From Quillaja saponaria (lineage: Eukaryota > Streptophyta > Magnoliopsida > Fabales > Quillajaceae): DNA of 64,000 nucleotides. Under the pieces are notes generated by a model that was given only the letters and a program-made list of their open reading frames with translations, searched no databases and was not told where the DNA came from. Each line of letters starts with the position of its first letter. The first letter of the stretch is position 1. The stretch spans positions 20,902,062-20,966,061 of the forward strand of contig CM055611.1 of assembly GCA_029379385.1 (NCBI GenBank), given 5' to 3'. Position numbers and translations under genes: made by a program. Below, piece after piece: positions 1 to 12,732 of this stretch.

Positions 1-1360
1 TGTTCCTTTTGAAATTATGTAATGAAGAAGGAAACAGGGTAAACATAAAAACAGAAAGAAACTCACAAGTTGGAGAGTTTATAAACTACATGAAAGAACC
101 AAAATCTTTTGTAGAAGGAGAAAATAAGAAGATGGATTCCTGAAAATGTAAAAAAACCTGAACCCTAAAAAAACTCTCTTTTGTTGATGATGTTTTCCTC
201 CCATACTAACCTCCAAATGGACACTTTTGTATCCTAGATAATGTGAATTTAATCTCCACGCGCCTAGGCATTATAGGATGTAATGCTTAGCATGTCATTC
301 AATGAAATAAACACATGAATGATATAAAATAGGAGTTAGATATCATGGTGAAATAACACAGCTAGAAGCCATAAAAGCCTCAGGGAAACACTTAATCAGA
401 AATGGCCGGACAGTGATATTATGAGGATAGCATTTTTTTTTTTTTTGGATAGAAATATTTTGAGGAACTACCTTGAGTTGTTATGAAACCATTTCCATAA
501 AGATCTACTTGTGCTAATATTGATAACCCAAGATCTAGAATTACTATCATACTCTGCACCCCTGGATTATATACTACAATCAATCTTCCAAGTAACATTG
601 TTCCAAAGGAAGTCTGTACGTATAAAAGAGGGAAAATCTTCACGAAAGATGTTAATATATATTTTGGTTATCTCAATTATTTTGATCCCTATATTTGCCA
701 AAAAAATAATAATACTGTTACTAGTTCCCAGTTGCCTATTGAATGAATCTTATTTAAGTAGAGGAACTCAGAGAAAATTTCTTTGAAGAAAAGGTAGATG
801 CCACCATTAAGGACTACATAATACTCCTTACTGCAAACAATCTGGTTCTAATCTCCAGTTAAATTTCCAGAATGTTTATGGGTCCAGATTTGTAACTCTT
901 TTTGATTATTCTGACACAGATTTGTTTTACCCCTTCTTTTTAATGTCAATTGCAGGGAACAATTCATCGTTCTACATGATATAGTATATTGTCAGACCTA
1001 TCCTTTTGATCCTAACATGTCAAAAGTTTAAATGAGCCTCACATACTGTTCTGTTTTTTCCTTCAAGAGCTATATTTTGGTTATTTATACAATTAATATG
1101 ATGGACAAGGCATGAACTTTGTAGTGGGAATTCAACTGAAAAAGATCCGTAGGTTAGGAAAAGCCTGAACAAGGTGTCATCTCAGTATCATGCCTTTTGC
1201 TTTTATAATAGTGTCTCTTGGAAAAATCCTTATTACGTTTGTGTAAAGTCAATGCCAATTGGAAGTGCAAAACCTCCAAAAGCAATTTTAAATAGAACAA
1301 ATTATTCCTTTAAACTGATGCATACGTTATGCATGCATCAATAATGATGTTTGTGTACAG
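1..1360. other. Upstream or intronic sequence of the kinase gene, no exon recognised
   Basis: This AT-rich stretch precedes the first recognisable kinase exon. The catalytic-domain part that should come before that exon (ATP-binding loop and lysine) was not found here in any frame, so it either lies left of the window beyond a long intron or has been lost. The open frames inside are short and low in complexity. Confidence 0.5.
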
Positions 1361-4300
1361 GTTTACTTTGCGGTCTTGTCAAACGAAATGAAATCTGATC
1401 TGCGAATGCACAGTTTCTATGACCTCAAAGGTTCACCTAAAGGTCGTAATAGCAGCAAAGTGGTAGTTGATGAGGGTGCCATACAAAAGGATGTGGATCT
1501 TGACTTCTGCTTTTACCTAGATCCATTGGTCCGACATCGTCTGATCAGGTAATTTCAATACTCTTTCGGATTAAGTAGGTAGGTTAATATGAAAGTAAAA
1601 TGGGAGTCTGAAGCATCCTGGTGCAGCATCTTCTGCTACCTACTATCACTGATAAGAAAAATAAAATAAAAGAAAGAAATTTTACTCTAGAAATCTCTGT
1701 TCTTTTGACATCTTTAATTAGATTTTGATGAAAACAATGCCTTTTGTATTATTATCATTCTAATTCCTATAGGTAAGAGTCATCCATTCTTTCCTTCTTT
1801 CTTTTTTTCCTTCAATATGAAAAGAAATTTCAAATAGAGAAACAAAGAGATGAAAAGGAGGATAAAGAATCCTCATATTGAAGAAGTTTCTAAGTCAAAT
1901 AATCATCTTTGAAACTCTGTTCTTGTGCTCCAGCTATAAGCACCAAATTACCACGTACATGAAAATCCTCATATAGACAGGAAATTTTCATTCTTAAGAG
2001 TCTATGGGTGGAACAACTGACGGAGCTATGACCTAAGTCTCATTCTCAACAAACCCAAGGAGGATGCAGTATATTTTAAGATCATAGAAGAATGTCGTAT
2101 TTCTCACCTGTTGATGTCTACAAATTATATGAATCAAGAATATTTGATTCTGCATTTATGCATTGTGAAAGTTTTACAAACTTCTGATTTATGCCATTAG
2201 TTTCTGTTAGATACTGGAGGGATGCTTCCATATCATTTTCAATGGACACCAAGGTAAATGTTCAAGCCAGATTAACCTATGATGCAGAGAAAAGGAGTGG
2301 AAATCAAATTGAATTGAAGAATGCATTGATAATAGAGTTTTTTTGAACTTGCATTCCTTCCTGTAATGTTTTTCATGAAGTCTTGAGTATCTTTTGATTT
2401 AAGTCGGTAGTTTCTGTTAGATATTGTAGAGAGTCTGCCATATAACTTTCAAGGTTACACCAAGACAAATGTCCAACCCAGATTAACATCTGATGCAGAG
2501 TAAAGGGGTGGAAGTCAATTTGAAGAATGCGTTGATAATAGAATTTTTTGTTATCAAGCATTCCTTGTAATGTTTTCAATGATTCAATTAGTCTTGAGTT
2601 GTTTAGATGAATAAATTTTAAATGGCATATTAGACACCAGTTGCTTGACTAATGTTTCATTCCTTGATTTATAGGCAAATCAAGTACGACTGTGAGTTTT
2701 TGGAGGCTGAAGGCATCATGAATTACAGTTTTTTGCTTGGTATACACATAGAAGCACAAAATGAAGGTTGTTCTAACACTTAATGGTCCTCCTGATTTTC
2801 TCCGTGATGCTTTTCCATCACTTTAATTTTGCGTCAATTGTAACAGAAGTTCTAAAAGATTCTAATACTGAACAAATGTAGAGAAAACAAAAAGTGGAAT
2901 ATTTGAAGATAATAATTACTGTCTAGCAGAAGTTTGTAAATATAATAAGTAAACAGTAAGTTTAGGTCCTGAAAAATGTAATGCATACTTTGTCCTTCCA
3001 TAATAGGATCATGAATTGAAGGTTTACTTACTGTGGTTGGTAAAGGTAAGCATTTCTTTTCATATATGAAGCTAATGGTTAATTAGTATTTCTTGAACAT
3101 AATTACTGCTTAGTAAGGTACTCAATGCAAAAAATTGTTGCCATTTGATGCATGTACTGACCAAACTTCTACTATTTCTTTTTCTTTTCCTTTAAATTGG
3201 TTGGCATTCTCTTGCTGACATTATACAACTAACATCGAGTTACTGCATGTGTAGGATCTACTCTCAGGATCCAGAGAATGTTGTTTTCTAGTAGTAGTTA
3301 TTGTTGTAGTTCCTCTATTTTGCACCACATCCACCGTGTTCCTTCCTTTCTTATTTCAAATCTAAGAATGGATTATATATAGACTTTCATTGATTAAATG
3401 GTGTCAAAACAGCACCAGAACTTCCCTTTCTTCTTTTACCTTTTTCTCGTCTTTTGGTACTTGTGAGTTATCTGACGAAATTAAATTTACTGGGGAAAAG
3501 AAATATGGTTATTACTTTTGTTACAGTTTTCATTGTTTAGCATTTGTTGGAGTTGTTTTTATTGACACGAGCAGTTTAATCTCTGTTTTTGTGATTTTAT
3601 TACTAGCAAGATTGAAAAACATGTTTCATGGCAGGTGAATTTATTGGCAGAAGCCCCACTAGTGCAAAGCAGTCTACTTGCGGAAGAAGCTCCATAAGCA
3701 AAAGAGAATTATCTAAATGTACTTCGGAAGGATTTGATAATGCGGAGATAACTCTTTCTCACTTTTATTCTGAGAAGAACAGGTAAATACTTCACTTTTA
3801 CTCTATGTATCTTGGGGATCACTTTTCATCACGTCAGCAACAGAAATAACTAGCTTATGTGGATATATATATATATATATATATATAGATATACACACAT
3901 AAATGTATATATGCAGTTAATAGCTTTGCGCATAGCGGGTGCCACAGTGGGTTCAGTATTTTAGAAAGGTGAATATGTCCTATAAAGGATCAAAACTTTC
4001 ATTGTGTCCTCAATAGATTTTTTCCAGTGTCCTTGTCATGCTGATTCATGTGTCATTGTTATGTACACACCATTTCACTTGGTAAGAAAGTGGCACTATG
4101 GCAGGCACCATCACAACTCTTAGGTCTTAGCTGCCCAATGTATTCTACTGGTTCAGATAGGTACATTTCATCTCAGACACAAGATGAGATGGACCTTGTC
4201 AATCCTTATGCACCTTGTCAATCCTTGTGTGTTATAAAGAACATGTACTAATGTTTACATCAAATTAAGCTGAAACAACTCCCACCTTGAGGTTGGGTTG

Positions 4301-5254
4301 GTTTGACATTTTATACACTGGCATGCTTAATTCAACTGTCTAAACAAGAAATAACTCAAGAATTTACTTACTGATTTGTCCAAGAATTTTGTAAGTTCTG
4401 TATGCAGCCCTGGTTGTAAATTTGGTGAGAAAATGCCAGCACGTGCTGTTCCGGACACAAAAGCACGAGATTGGAAGCGTATACAAAATGGTCACTGCAG
4501 AGGAATACTACAATGTGTTTATGAACTTCAGAATAGTAGATTTTTTCAAAAATTATAATGTGGCAAAGCGCATTGAACATGTTTACAAGTCACTTCAGTA
4601 TGATTCAAAGTCAATCTCAGCTGTAAACCCCAAAGCATATTCGTCTCGCTTTCAGGATTTTCTCTGCAGAATACTTCAAGAAGACCCAGGAAGTTCGTAT
4701 CTGGTGAGTTCTTTCTTTACAGAGATATATATCCACATCAAAGGTTAAGAGTTTAATTTGTTGCATTAAGATATCATCCTTGAGACTGTTTTTCAATTAC
4801 TCCAAGGCTATCCCTAAGTATAAAACCTTAATACTTTTTAGAGGTAACTTTATTATACCACTCTACCTGTAAAAGGTAAAAATAGGAGGCCAGGTCTTGT
4901 ATCATATGACTTGGAATTCAAAGTTGACACAAGAAAAAAGGAGCTACCAGCACAGGGCATGGATCAAGATAATGCATTCCTTCTCACAAAGTGAACCACC
5001 AAACATGAAAAACTGCAACTCCCCTTCCCCCTCAAAAGGAAAAAGAAAAAACAAAGAAACAAAGAATGATCTATATCTTGGACTACTACTTTAGAATGTG
5101 AGGCATACTCAAAAACCAATACTAACAGAAAGAAGTTTTTTTTTTTCTACAGGAATGGGGATCCATATCAAGCAATAAGCAGGAAAGAAGACAAGAACTG
5201 GAGTTAACCTTTTCATCTGGCGTCTATAACTTCGACAACACTTCTAGGTCATGA
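1361..5254 (+). CDS. Phosphatidylinositol-4-phosphate 5-kinase-like gene, 3' portion, frameshifted
   Basis: Five exons fit GT-AG rules and join in phase: 1361-1548, 2675-2766, 3635-3782, 4408-4703 and 5153-5254 (TGA). They encode the C-terminal half of a PIP kinase domain, an enzyme family that makes PI(4,5)P2 at membranes. Visible motifs are [11 protein letters not shown] in exon 1, the equivalent of MDYSLLLG in exon 2, KMPARA in exon 4, then IVDFFKNYN and [11 protein letters not shown] with SISAVNP. Two defects show. The exon 2 motif reads MNYSFLLG, with Asn at the position of the conserved Asp that the family uses as its catalytic-loop residue. In exon 4 the frame moves by +1 near 4450, between MPARAV and RTQKHEIGS. 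The N-terminal half is not in the window. Family assignment is firm. Whether the gene is functional is doubtful, because the Asn change is independent of any sequencing indel. Confidence 0.8.
2199..2599 (+). repeat. Diverged tandem duplication inside a kinase intron
   Basis: Two direct copies of roughly 190 bp lie at about 2199-2390 and 2409-2599. Each begins near TTTCTGTTAGATA and ends near TAATGTTTT..TCTTGAG. Several mismatches and small gaps show the duplication is not recent. Nothing coding is seen. Confidence 0.75.
3863..3886. repeat. (TA)n microsatellite
   Basis: An uninterrupted TA dinucleotide run followed by a GATATACACACA tail. It lies in an intron of the kinase gene. Confidence 0.9.
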
Positions 5255-8200
5255 TATGTTGGAAGACCAATATCCTACCTGCCATACAAAGTCTCATGCT
5301 AAGTACTTCTTAGGAATTTACTGTCAATTTTGAGGCGTATGGCTAGGATCAGAATTAATTACGACTAATTATAACAGTACAATATGGAATTCGTTGCCTT
5401 AATAACTTAATAATATGATAGTTGTACACATTATATATGTTTAAACAATAATATTTATCGTTTGGCATATTATTGTATAAAACTTTATATTGTAAGTGAA
5501 TAGCAAAGTAACATGTGGTACTAATATAAATTACTAGTTGAATGGAATAATAATGTGTTAACAAATTTGCTTATCGATCCTCAATCTTGTGTATAAATTT
5601 CTAAAACGGAATCAAATTATAATAACAAATGTTAAAATAAAATAAAAAACATAAAGTTTGACCAACTATTCACATTACTTTTCTTTTCGTCAATGTGCAA
5701 GTAAATTTATTTCCATGCACAAATACAAGGTCATCAATCACTTGCACTTAAAAGCTTCAATTCAGTCAAGTGATCTTAAAAATAACTAGTGTAAATGAGA
5801 ATAGATAAAGTGATGTTTGGGTCTATATGTGCATCTCGACTAATATTCATTGTTGAAATGAACGAATATGAAGAATTGAAATCCTAACCATGAAATTTGA
5901 ATTCACAATGTGCGAAAAAAAATATCCTTCCACACAAGCATTACCTTTGTTGGATACAAACAAAAATAGGATGTCAGTAAATATCCGTTTAAAAGGGCTC
6001 GGACCCCAATTTATGAATGTAGAAGGACAAAGAGACCCCTCAAAGTGGTCCGACTGCCATTGTTGCAGGCAGCTTTCATGAAAACTACTTGAGAATCGAA
6101 TTGGCTGGCATGCCGGAGGTTTGTACTTAATGTAATTAGATATATAATTACGTGAGTGTATTAAATGTTGTTGATAAGCTGTTGTCACTCAACCATTGGC
6201 TACATATGATAATATTCTTTTGTTTTCCCTAGAAAATCTTTTTTGTAATGTTTATCAAACGGGAAAGAAGATACATTTCTAGTTCTCTTTTTTTTTGCCA
6301 TTTGAGCTAATTCAGTTTGTATTTTAGTCATGTTACTTAGCCAAATCAAGAAAGCAATTATAATTAAAATAAAATTAAAACAAGAATTTAGAATTTTCAT
6401 TTGTAAGATAGAGTTAATTATGGTTTTTAATTGAGTGTTGCATCATTTTCAATTTAATCTTTGGGTTTTTTTTCTCTCCTAATCGGGTCTTTCAAGATGC
6501 AATCTTTTTTGACTAGCAGGTTCTCAATTTTTTATTTTTTATTTTTTAAAATTAGATCATTAATCATTTCATGCCCATTAAATTAAAACAAAGTCCAACA
6601 AAATTAAATTGCATAAAAAAACATCAATGTGACCCAATAAGTAAATGAATTTTACTTGTTGAATCACAAATTTGAAACCTTAATTCTTCTTTTTCGAAGC
6701 ATTAACTAAGTTGATTTATGAAAAGATTTGAACTGCAATAAGATAAATTTAAATAAGAGACAAATTATCCTTGCTCGATATCTAATATTCCTTTACTTTT
6801 CGTTTCTCTAGGAGTAGGATATGATACCATAATGTCATATTAGGAAAAAATATCTTATAAAAAAAGAATTTCATTCTAAATTAGCTTGTGATTAAAAAAA
6901 TCTCAAAGAAATGATTAAAAAAGTACATAATATTCTCATCAAACTAAACCTATAAAAATCAATTGGAAGATATAATTAAGGGCAACTAATGGACCACAAG
7001 TTTGGGTTGCTTCATGCAGATTTATAATATGGACCACAAGCAGAGTTTGTAGGCTTCATTTTGTGGACCATTTGTGATTCAGGTAGAGCTCGATTATCAA
7101 TTTAATTTCACTTGGGGACAACATGCTTCCAAAAAAAAAAATCTTGTGGTCTGGTCTTCTTCTTTGGAGGCTATGGAATCCAATCTTTGGCTGATCCGTA
7201 CCGTCGGTGGGAGTGCATGTTAATTAATTGTTACTCTGCTCGCATGCTCAAAGTGAATGGTAAATGTTATTTTCTTCTACCTAAAGTGAGATATTTGGTC
7301 ATAATTGCACCTATGATTCATTTCATGAACACCTATATTTCATCTCAAAGGATACATATTTACCATAGCATAGCATGAAACAAAGCAAAAGGAATAATTC
7401 CACAAGTTTGTTTGTTTGTTCAATTGTTTGTTGTGTTCACTTCTAACTTTCCATCTTCCCCTAATGTGTTTTGAATTTTTTGCCAAAGTAATAGGAGATT
7501 TTATCTATTGGTGCCTCGGTTAAATTTGGGTTTAGGGATAAGAGGGATTAAGTCCAGATATTAATCCGTTAGAGTTAAAGTTCACGGTAATATTGATTTG
7601 GTTTGATAAATGATAACATCTAAATTTATTTTTATTTATCAGATAAAGTCTTAGTTGATTAAGACGAAATATTGGGATAATATATATTTTGTAGATTGTT
7701 ATATGTAATACTTTATTTTCTTGTTAAGGAGTTTTTATGAGTTGTTATAGATGTCATCTATATTTAGTATGGATTAATGTAAATATTAAATAATAAATGG
7801 ATTTTCATCGCTTTTATAAAATAAAAAATAAAAATATCTTTTACAAATAATATATGCATTTTAGATGAGATTTAATATAATTTTCAGAGTGAATAACTTA
7901 CTTAGTGGAGTAACTTCAAATTTATTCTTTATCAGATTTAATTTATTTTATTGTACAATTTTTCCTTCCTCTTTTCCTTTAGGCAATCCAAATTTAGTCT
8001 AATTTGTCTCTAAATTAATAATTTTGATAAATTAGATGTTTCTTTCCATTACTTTTACCAAAAATTCAAAAAGTAAAACTATAATACAAGGAACAAAAAG
8101 TAAGCATTTTAGTTCAATACATGATTTAAACCTGGTCACTAAGTTAAAAATCCTAAAAAGATTAATAGATGGATACAAACAGAGACATTCTGAGCTCTGA

Positions 8201-8587
8201 GATTGTTAAAAGCAGAAGCAAACAAAAAAAGTTGCTGTTTTTTTTTTTCTTTTTCTTTTTGGTACCAAATAACTTGTAAGTACATGAAAAATGTGAAATT
8301 AAGATATATAAGGATAGAATCCATAGGAGGGGGTCCAATTACAGAGAACTTCGACTTTGAGGCCGGTGATCAGGTGCCTAAAGGTTTGGGGGAGACAGAA
8401 TGACTCTCCAAGTCTCCATCATCATCCATACAGAAGAATTTGTTCTGGAGCCTGAATTCTGCAAGGCACAGAACAGTATCAAGTTAGAAGAAAGAGAGGG
8501 AAGCATTTAGTCAAATTGAAAGTGAAAGTTTTTTTCTTTTTTAAAGAAAACATTCAGTTTGAAATTTGATTACAGAGAGACAAAGAG
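5255..8587. other. Intergenic region without recognised genes
   Basis: About 3.3 kb of AT-rich DNA lies between the kinase stop codon and the coiled-coil gene. Open frames (for example 5890-6081 and 7112-7378) show no family motif and no splice-consistent partners. A GGACCACAAG motif recurs near 6990 and 7031. The last 200 bases, rich in AGAGAG and GAAAGA, probably contain the promoter and leader of the next gene. Confidence 0.6.
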
Positions 8588-11500
8588 ATGGAAGGAAAAG
8601 AAAAAGGTGTGGAGAGAGAGTCCAAAAAGCAGGGATTCATGGTGAAAAAGTTGAAACGCGGGTTTTTGATTGGAAAAAGAGGGAGGCCCTTGTACTCCAC
8701 CACCCACATGGAGGCTTGAGTTTTCACCTCAGCAGAATGATAATAGTAGTAATAACAAAAACCCCATTCGAGAATTTCTCAACTTTCCCACCACAACAGT
8801 CTCTGCCAGAAAGCTCTGTGCTAACCTTTGGGAGATTCAGCCCCACCAACACACCCCACTTGCTGAGATGAGTAAAATTGGTATTAGGCTTCGTCGCCGT
8901 CAGAACCACCACCAACACACAGAACCTGGGCTTGAACTTCCTAAAGAAGTGGTTGAGCTTCCTCATAGCCCCACTGACCAGGTTTATTTCCCTTTCCACA
9001 CTAGGCTTTTTTTTATTTTTTTATTTTTTTATTCTCTTAGACTTTTGATCTTCTCTGGTATATTGGCCCCATTGTTTAGCTTTAATTTTCTTTTTTGTTT
9101 ATTTTAGTTCAAATGAAGTAATTTTTAAGCCTTCCTGTGTTCTAGTTGTTCTCTGCTTTTTTGTAATTTTTGAAGCTCATGGTTGATTATTCATCTAATG
9201 TTTGCCTCCTGAAGAAAGCTTGCTTCTTTTTCTGTGATCTAATTTGGTGGTTTAGGTGTTTCATTCCATACGGCTCCATTTATTCCAAACTCTGCTTCTT
9301 TTTGCTCTTCTCTGGTCCTCATGATTGTTAGGCAAATTCCCCTTGCTTCACCATGTTTGGTGCCTTTCCTTTCGTCCGTTTCTGTGTCAAGCTAACCCCA
9401 TTTTGTCTCGCTCATGATCTCCAATTGAGCTGGGATAGCTTACAATTTGGTAAGAAACTTATTGAGGAAACCTAGGTTCTTTCATTGCCCCATATAAGCG
9501 TGTCCCCTCTGCCTCTTCGTTTGGAAAGAGCTTTGTTTATTGTTCATATAGCATCTGTCTACAGTTCAAGTTGGTGATATCATTTCCCTTGAAATTTTAG
9601 TACAATGCCTTTAGTATAGGAGAAGTGAATCTTTTCATGCTTTTTAACCAGGGAAGAAAAATCTTGTCTAGTTCTGAATTACTTTATGACCCACGATATT
9701 AAGAACTTGTACAGATTAATTGGTGAATCTAAGGATGGTTCTATGCAGTGTTATTTTTAGGATTTTATAAAAGCTTGTGAAGGATCTTTAGAGTCTGCAA
9801 GTCTGTGTAGAATGTGCTGTTGTGTATTCCCTTTTTCTTTCCTTTCATTTTTATTTTTTATTTTTTTGCCAGTAGATAATGCACCAGACATGAGCCTGGG
9901 AGGAGTAAGGAGGGAGGGAGGAGGGGGAAGTTGCAAACTCCAAGGATCGAACCTAGGAGTGGAGGGAATAGTTCACCAGATTTTTTTTATTTTTTTTTGT
10001 TTTATGCAAAATTATGTTTTCTTCTTAGATACTGATTCTTATGCTCTTTCTGAGTGCAGCCAGCATCTGCAAGTAGCTTGAGGAGGCATGTTGCAGCATC
10101 ACTTAAACAGCACTATCGATCAGCTGAAAGAAGTGGTTATGCTCTACAGCCTGTATCCCCTGCAAGTTATAGTAGCTCAATGGAAGTAAGCCTGTGTCCT
10201 ATTTGAATATTTTTTTTTTTTCAAATCTCTGTTACATTTTATTACTTCAAGTAAATGTTTAATTATTTGGTGAGATATGCTGGGGCTTAGTAATAATTAA
10301 TATTTAGCAGTAAAGTAGACAAAAGTGGAAAGTCCAATAAAAATAATAGCTTCATTATGACTTCATTCAATACACATGCATCTTACTTCCATTAGTATTT
10401 CTTATCTGCTGTTAGTTTCTGAACTGGCTTGTTGAACATTTTAGTTTTGGGAATACACCACAATGTTGATAAATGGATAGCAATTTGCTAAAATTGTCAA
10501 AACATTGTAAAATCTACTAATGTTTAGCATAGCAGGTCTCTGAATTGTGTCTTTTAGTTAAGAAAATACTTGGCATAGTTGCACTACTATTATATCAAGG
10601 AATTTGGAGGGCAGCCATTGTTACCGAAATACTGGTTTTAGCCCATCATTTCAAAAAGTTGATGAACTAAAACGTGGGCTTTTTGACTAAGTTCTTGTGT
10701 ATATTTATTAAGTGATCACAAACTTGTTTTCTTTATATGCTTGATATCACAACACCAAACTCTAGATATATATATTTCTGGGTTTAGTTTATGTATTTTA
10801 TTTTTTCATGACATTTATTCATAGTATGATATTTCATGACGTACTTTTACAAAGAAATCATGTTGAACTCTATACTTCTGTTTCAAATTTTTATACAAGT
10901 TACAATATATGCAGCTTAATTTTAATTTTTTATTCCAAATATTCTTTACTATCTTTTCCTGACCTCTTGTTTTCACACTTGAGGGGAAGAAAAAGCCCTA
11001 TTTTTCACGAGTTCAACACATCAAGATGATGTAATGAGATGCTGTTGAACTATTTTGGATTATTTCTTATTTCCACTGGAGCATGAGTTTATTTGACTAA
11101 AATGTCATAACGATATGCATTTGAACTGTTTTGGATGATTCCTTATAATGCACGTCCTCGAAACAATCAATAGATTAGACAAAATTGAATTGCTATTTTA
11201 CCTTTTATTGTCAGTAGAAAGTATTCAGATGTTTTTTTTGCTTCAAGCAGATGGCACCATATAACCCTGCAGAGGCTCCCAACAGTTCTTTGCACCACAA
11301 GGGTAGGATGGGAGAGTCAAGTTACAACCTTCAAACTTCCGCAGAGTTGCTTAAGGTACTGAATCGTATCTGGAGTCTTGAAGAACAACATGCATCGAAT
11401 ATATCATTAGTGAAAGCCCTGAAAATGGAATTAGGTTATTATCAGGCAAGAGTTAAGGAGTTGCTAAGAGAGAAGCAATCAGATAGGCAAGAAATGGATA

Positions 11501-12732
11501 ACTTGATCAAGAAGAAATATACTGAGGATAAACTACTTAGGAAGATCCAGGAGCAAGACAGAATTATAGCTGCAGTTCAATCAGTAAAGCAGGAGTTGGA
11601 AGATGAAAGGAAGTTAAGAAAACGGTCAGAAAGCTTGCATCGGAAGCTTGCTCGAGAACTCTCTGCAATAAAATCTTCCTTCTCTGATGCCTTGAGAGAG
11701 CTTGAAAGAGAGAGGAAGGCACGAATCCTATTGGAAAGTTTGTGTGATGAATTTTCCAGGGGAATAAGAGATTATGAACAAGTGTTACGTTCTCTGAGGC
11801 AGAAGCCTGAGAAGGGCCAGGTTGGTGGAGAAAGCCTTGATCGGCTAATTCTTCATATTTCAGAAGCATGGCTTGATGAGCGGATGCAAATGAAGCTGTC
11901 TGAACCTGGAAAAGATCTTGCGGAGAGGAATACAATAGTGGACAAGTTACGTTTTGATATTGAAACCTTTCTCCAAGCTAAACAGTCTGTCGATTTAAAA
12001 AAATATAGTAACTTGTCTCCGAAGGAGCTAAAGGAAGTATATTCTCACAGGAATTCATCAGAGTCCTCCTTTCCACTAAAAGAGGCAATAAGTGCACCTC
12101 AAAATGTAGCTGGTGAGGAAGATTCTACAGATAGTGATTCAAATTTTGAACCAAAAAAGACTACAGGCAACAAAAATAGCAAAGGAAGCTTCAGAAAGCA
12201 AGGTAACAATGCTGCAGAAGGTCATCGAGAAGGAAACAAGAACTCCAATTCTATGAGAAGAAAGGTTGGGCAAGAGAAAACTACCCAGGTTGGGGACCAG
12301 TCTGTAGAGAGAAAACCAAGTAACATAGGAGGAGAGCAACCAGCTGCAGTAAATGATAATGAGATATCAAAGATATGTGACACAACAGAAATTGTAGAAG
12401 ATAGACCAATTAAAAGGTCCGGGAGCTATCAATCAAACTCTAATCATGTGCCTGATAACTTGATTAGAAACCATTCCCTATCATCAGAAGGTGTTCAGAT
12501 TCACCCCGAGAGTAATTGCAAGGAAAATTCTTCTATCCAATCTGTAGTTACAGGTAATGCTAGTCCAGCACAACAGTGGATGTCAAAATTGAAATTCCCA
12601 GATACTGAGAAGTCTGAAACATCACTCAAATGGCCTACAGGCATAAAGGAAAATACATTGATGGCAAAACTACTTGAAGCAAGGTTTGAGAGACAACAGA
12701 CTCGCTCAAAAGCTTGCAAAGGTTCTTTGTAG
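8588..12732 (+). CDS. Coiled-coil protein of the plant USO1-like / At5g41620 - At2g46250 family
   Basis: Exons 8588-8981, 10060-10185 and 11251-12732 (TAG) join in phase 0 and give about 666 residues, the usual size for this family, whose members are annotated as intracellular-transport USO1-like or myosin-heavy-chain-related. The N-terminus has a basic patch (VKKLKRGFLIGKRG) followed by the family block GGPCTPPPTWRLEFS and VSARKLCANLWEIQ. Exon 2 carries LQPVSPASYSSSME. Residues about 203-356 are a long charged coiled coil (ELLKVLNRIWSLEEQHASNI, DERKLRKRSESLHRKLAREL), then LILHISEAWLDERMQMKL and a Ser/Asn-rich tail. Odd: the basic N-terminus and the GGPCTPPP block are in different frames, offset by one extra base in the purine run near 8680. 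The start at 8588 is chosen because it is the first ATG in the frame of the basic patch. Biochemical role is not established; relatives include a trichome-branching regulator. Confidence 0.85.
9860..9985. repeat. Possible SINE-like fragment in intron 1 of the coiled-coil gene
   Basis: A short G-rich patch unlike the surrounding intron ends with AAGGATCGAACCTAGGAGTGG, which resembles a tRNA-type B-box region read in a retroposon context. No target duplication or poly(A) tail was identified, so this is only a suggestion. Confidence 0.25.

Noticed and set aside
11564..11935. Minus-strand frame of 123 codons
   Set aside because: Antisense shadow of the coiled-coil exon, whose plus-strand reading matches a known family throughout.
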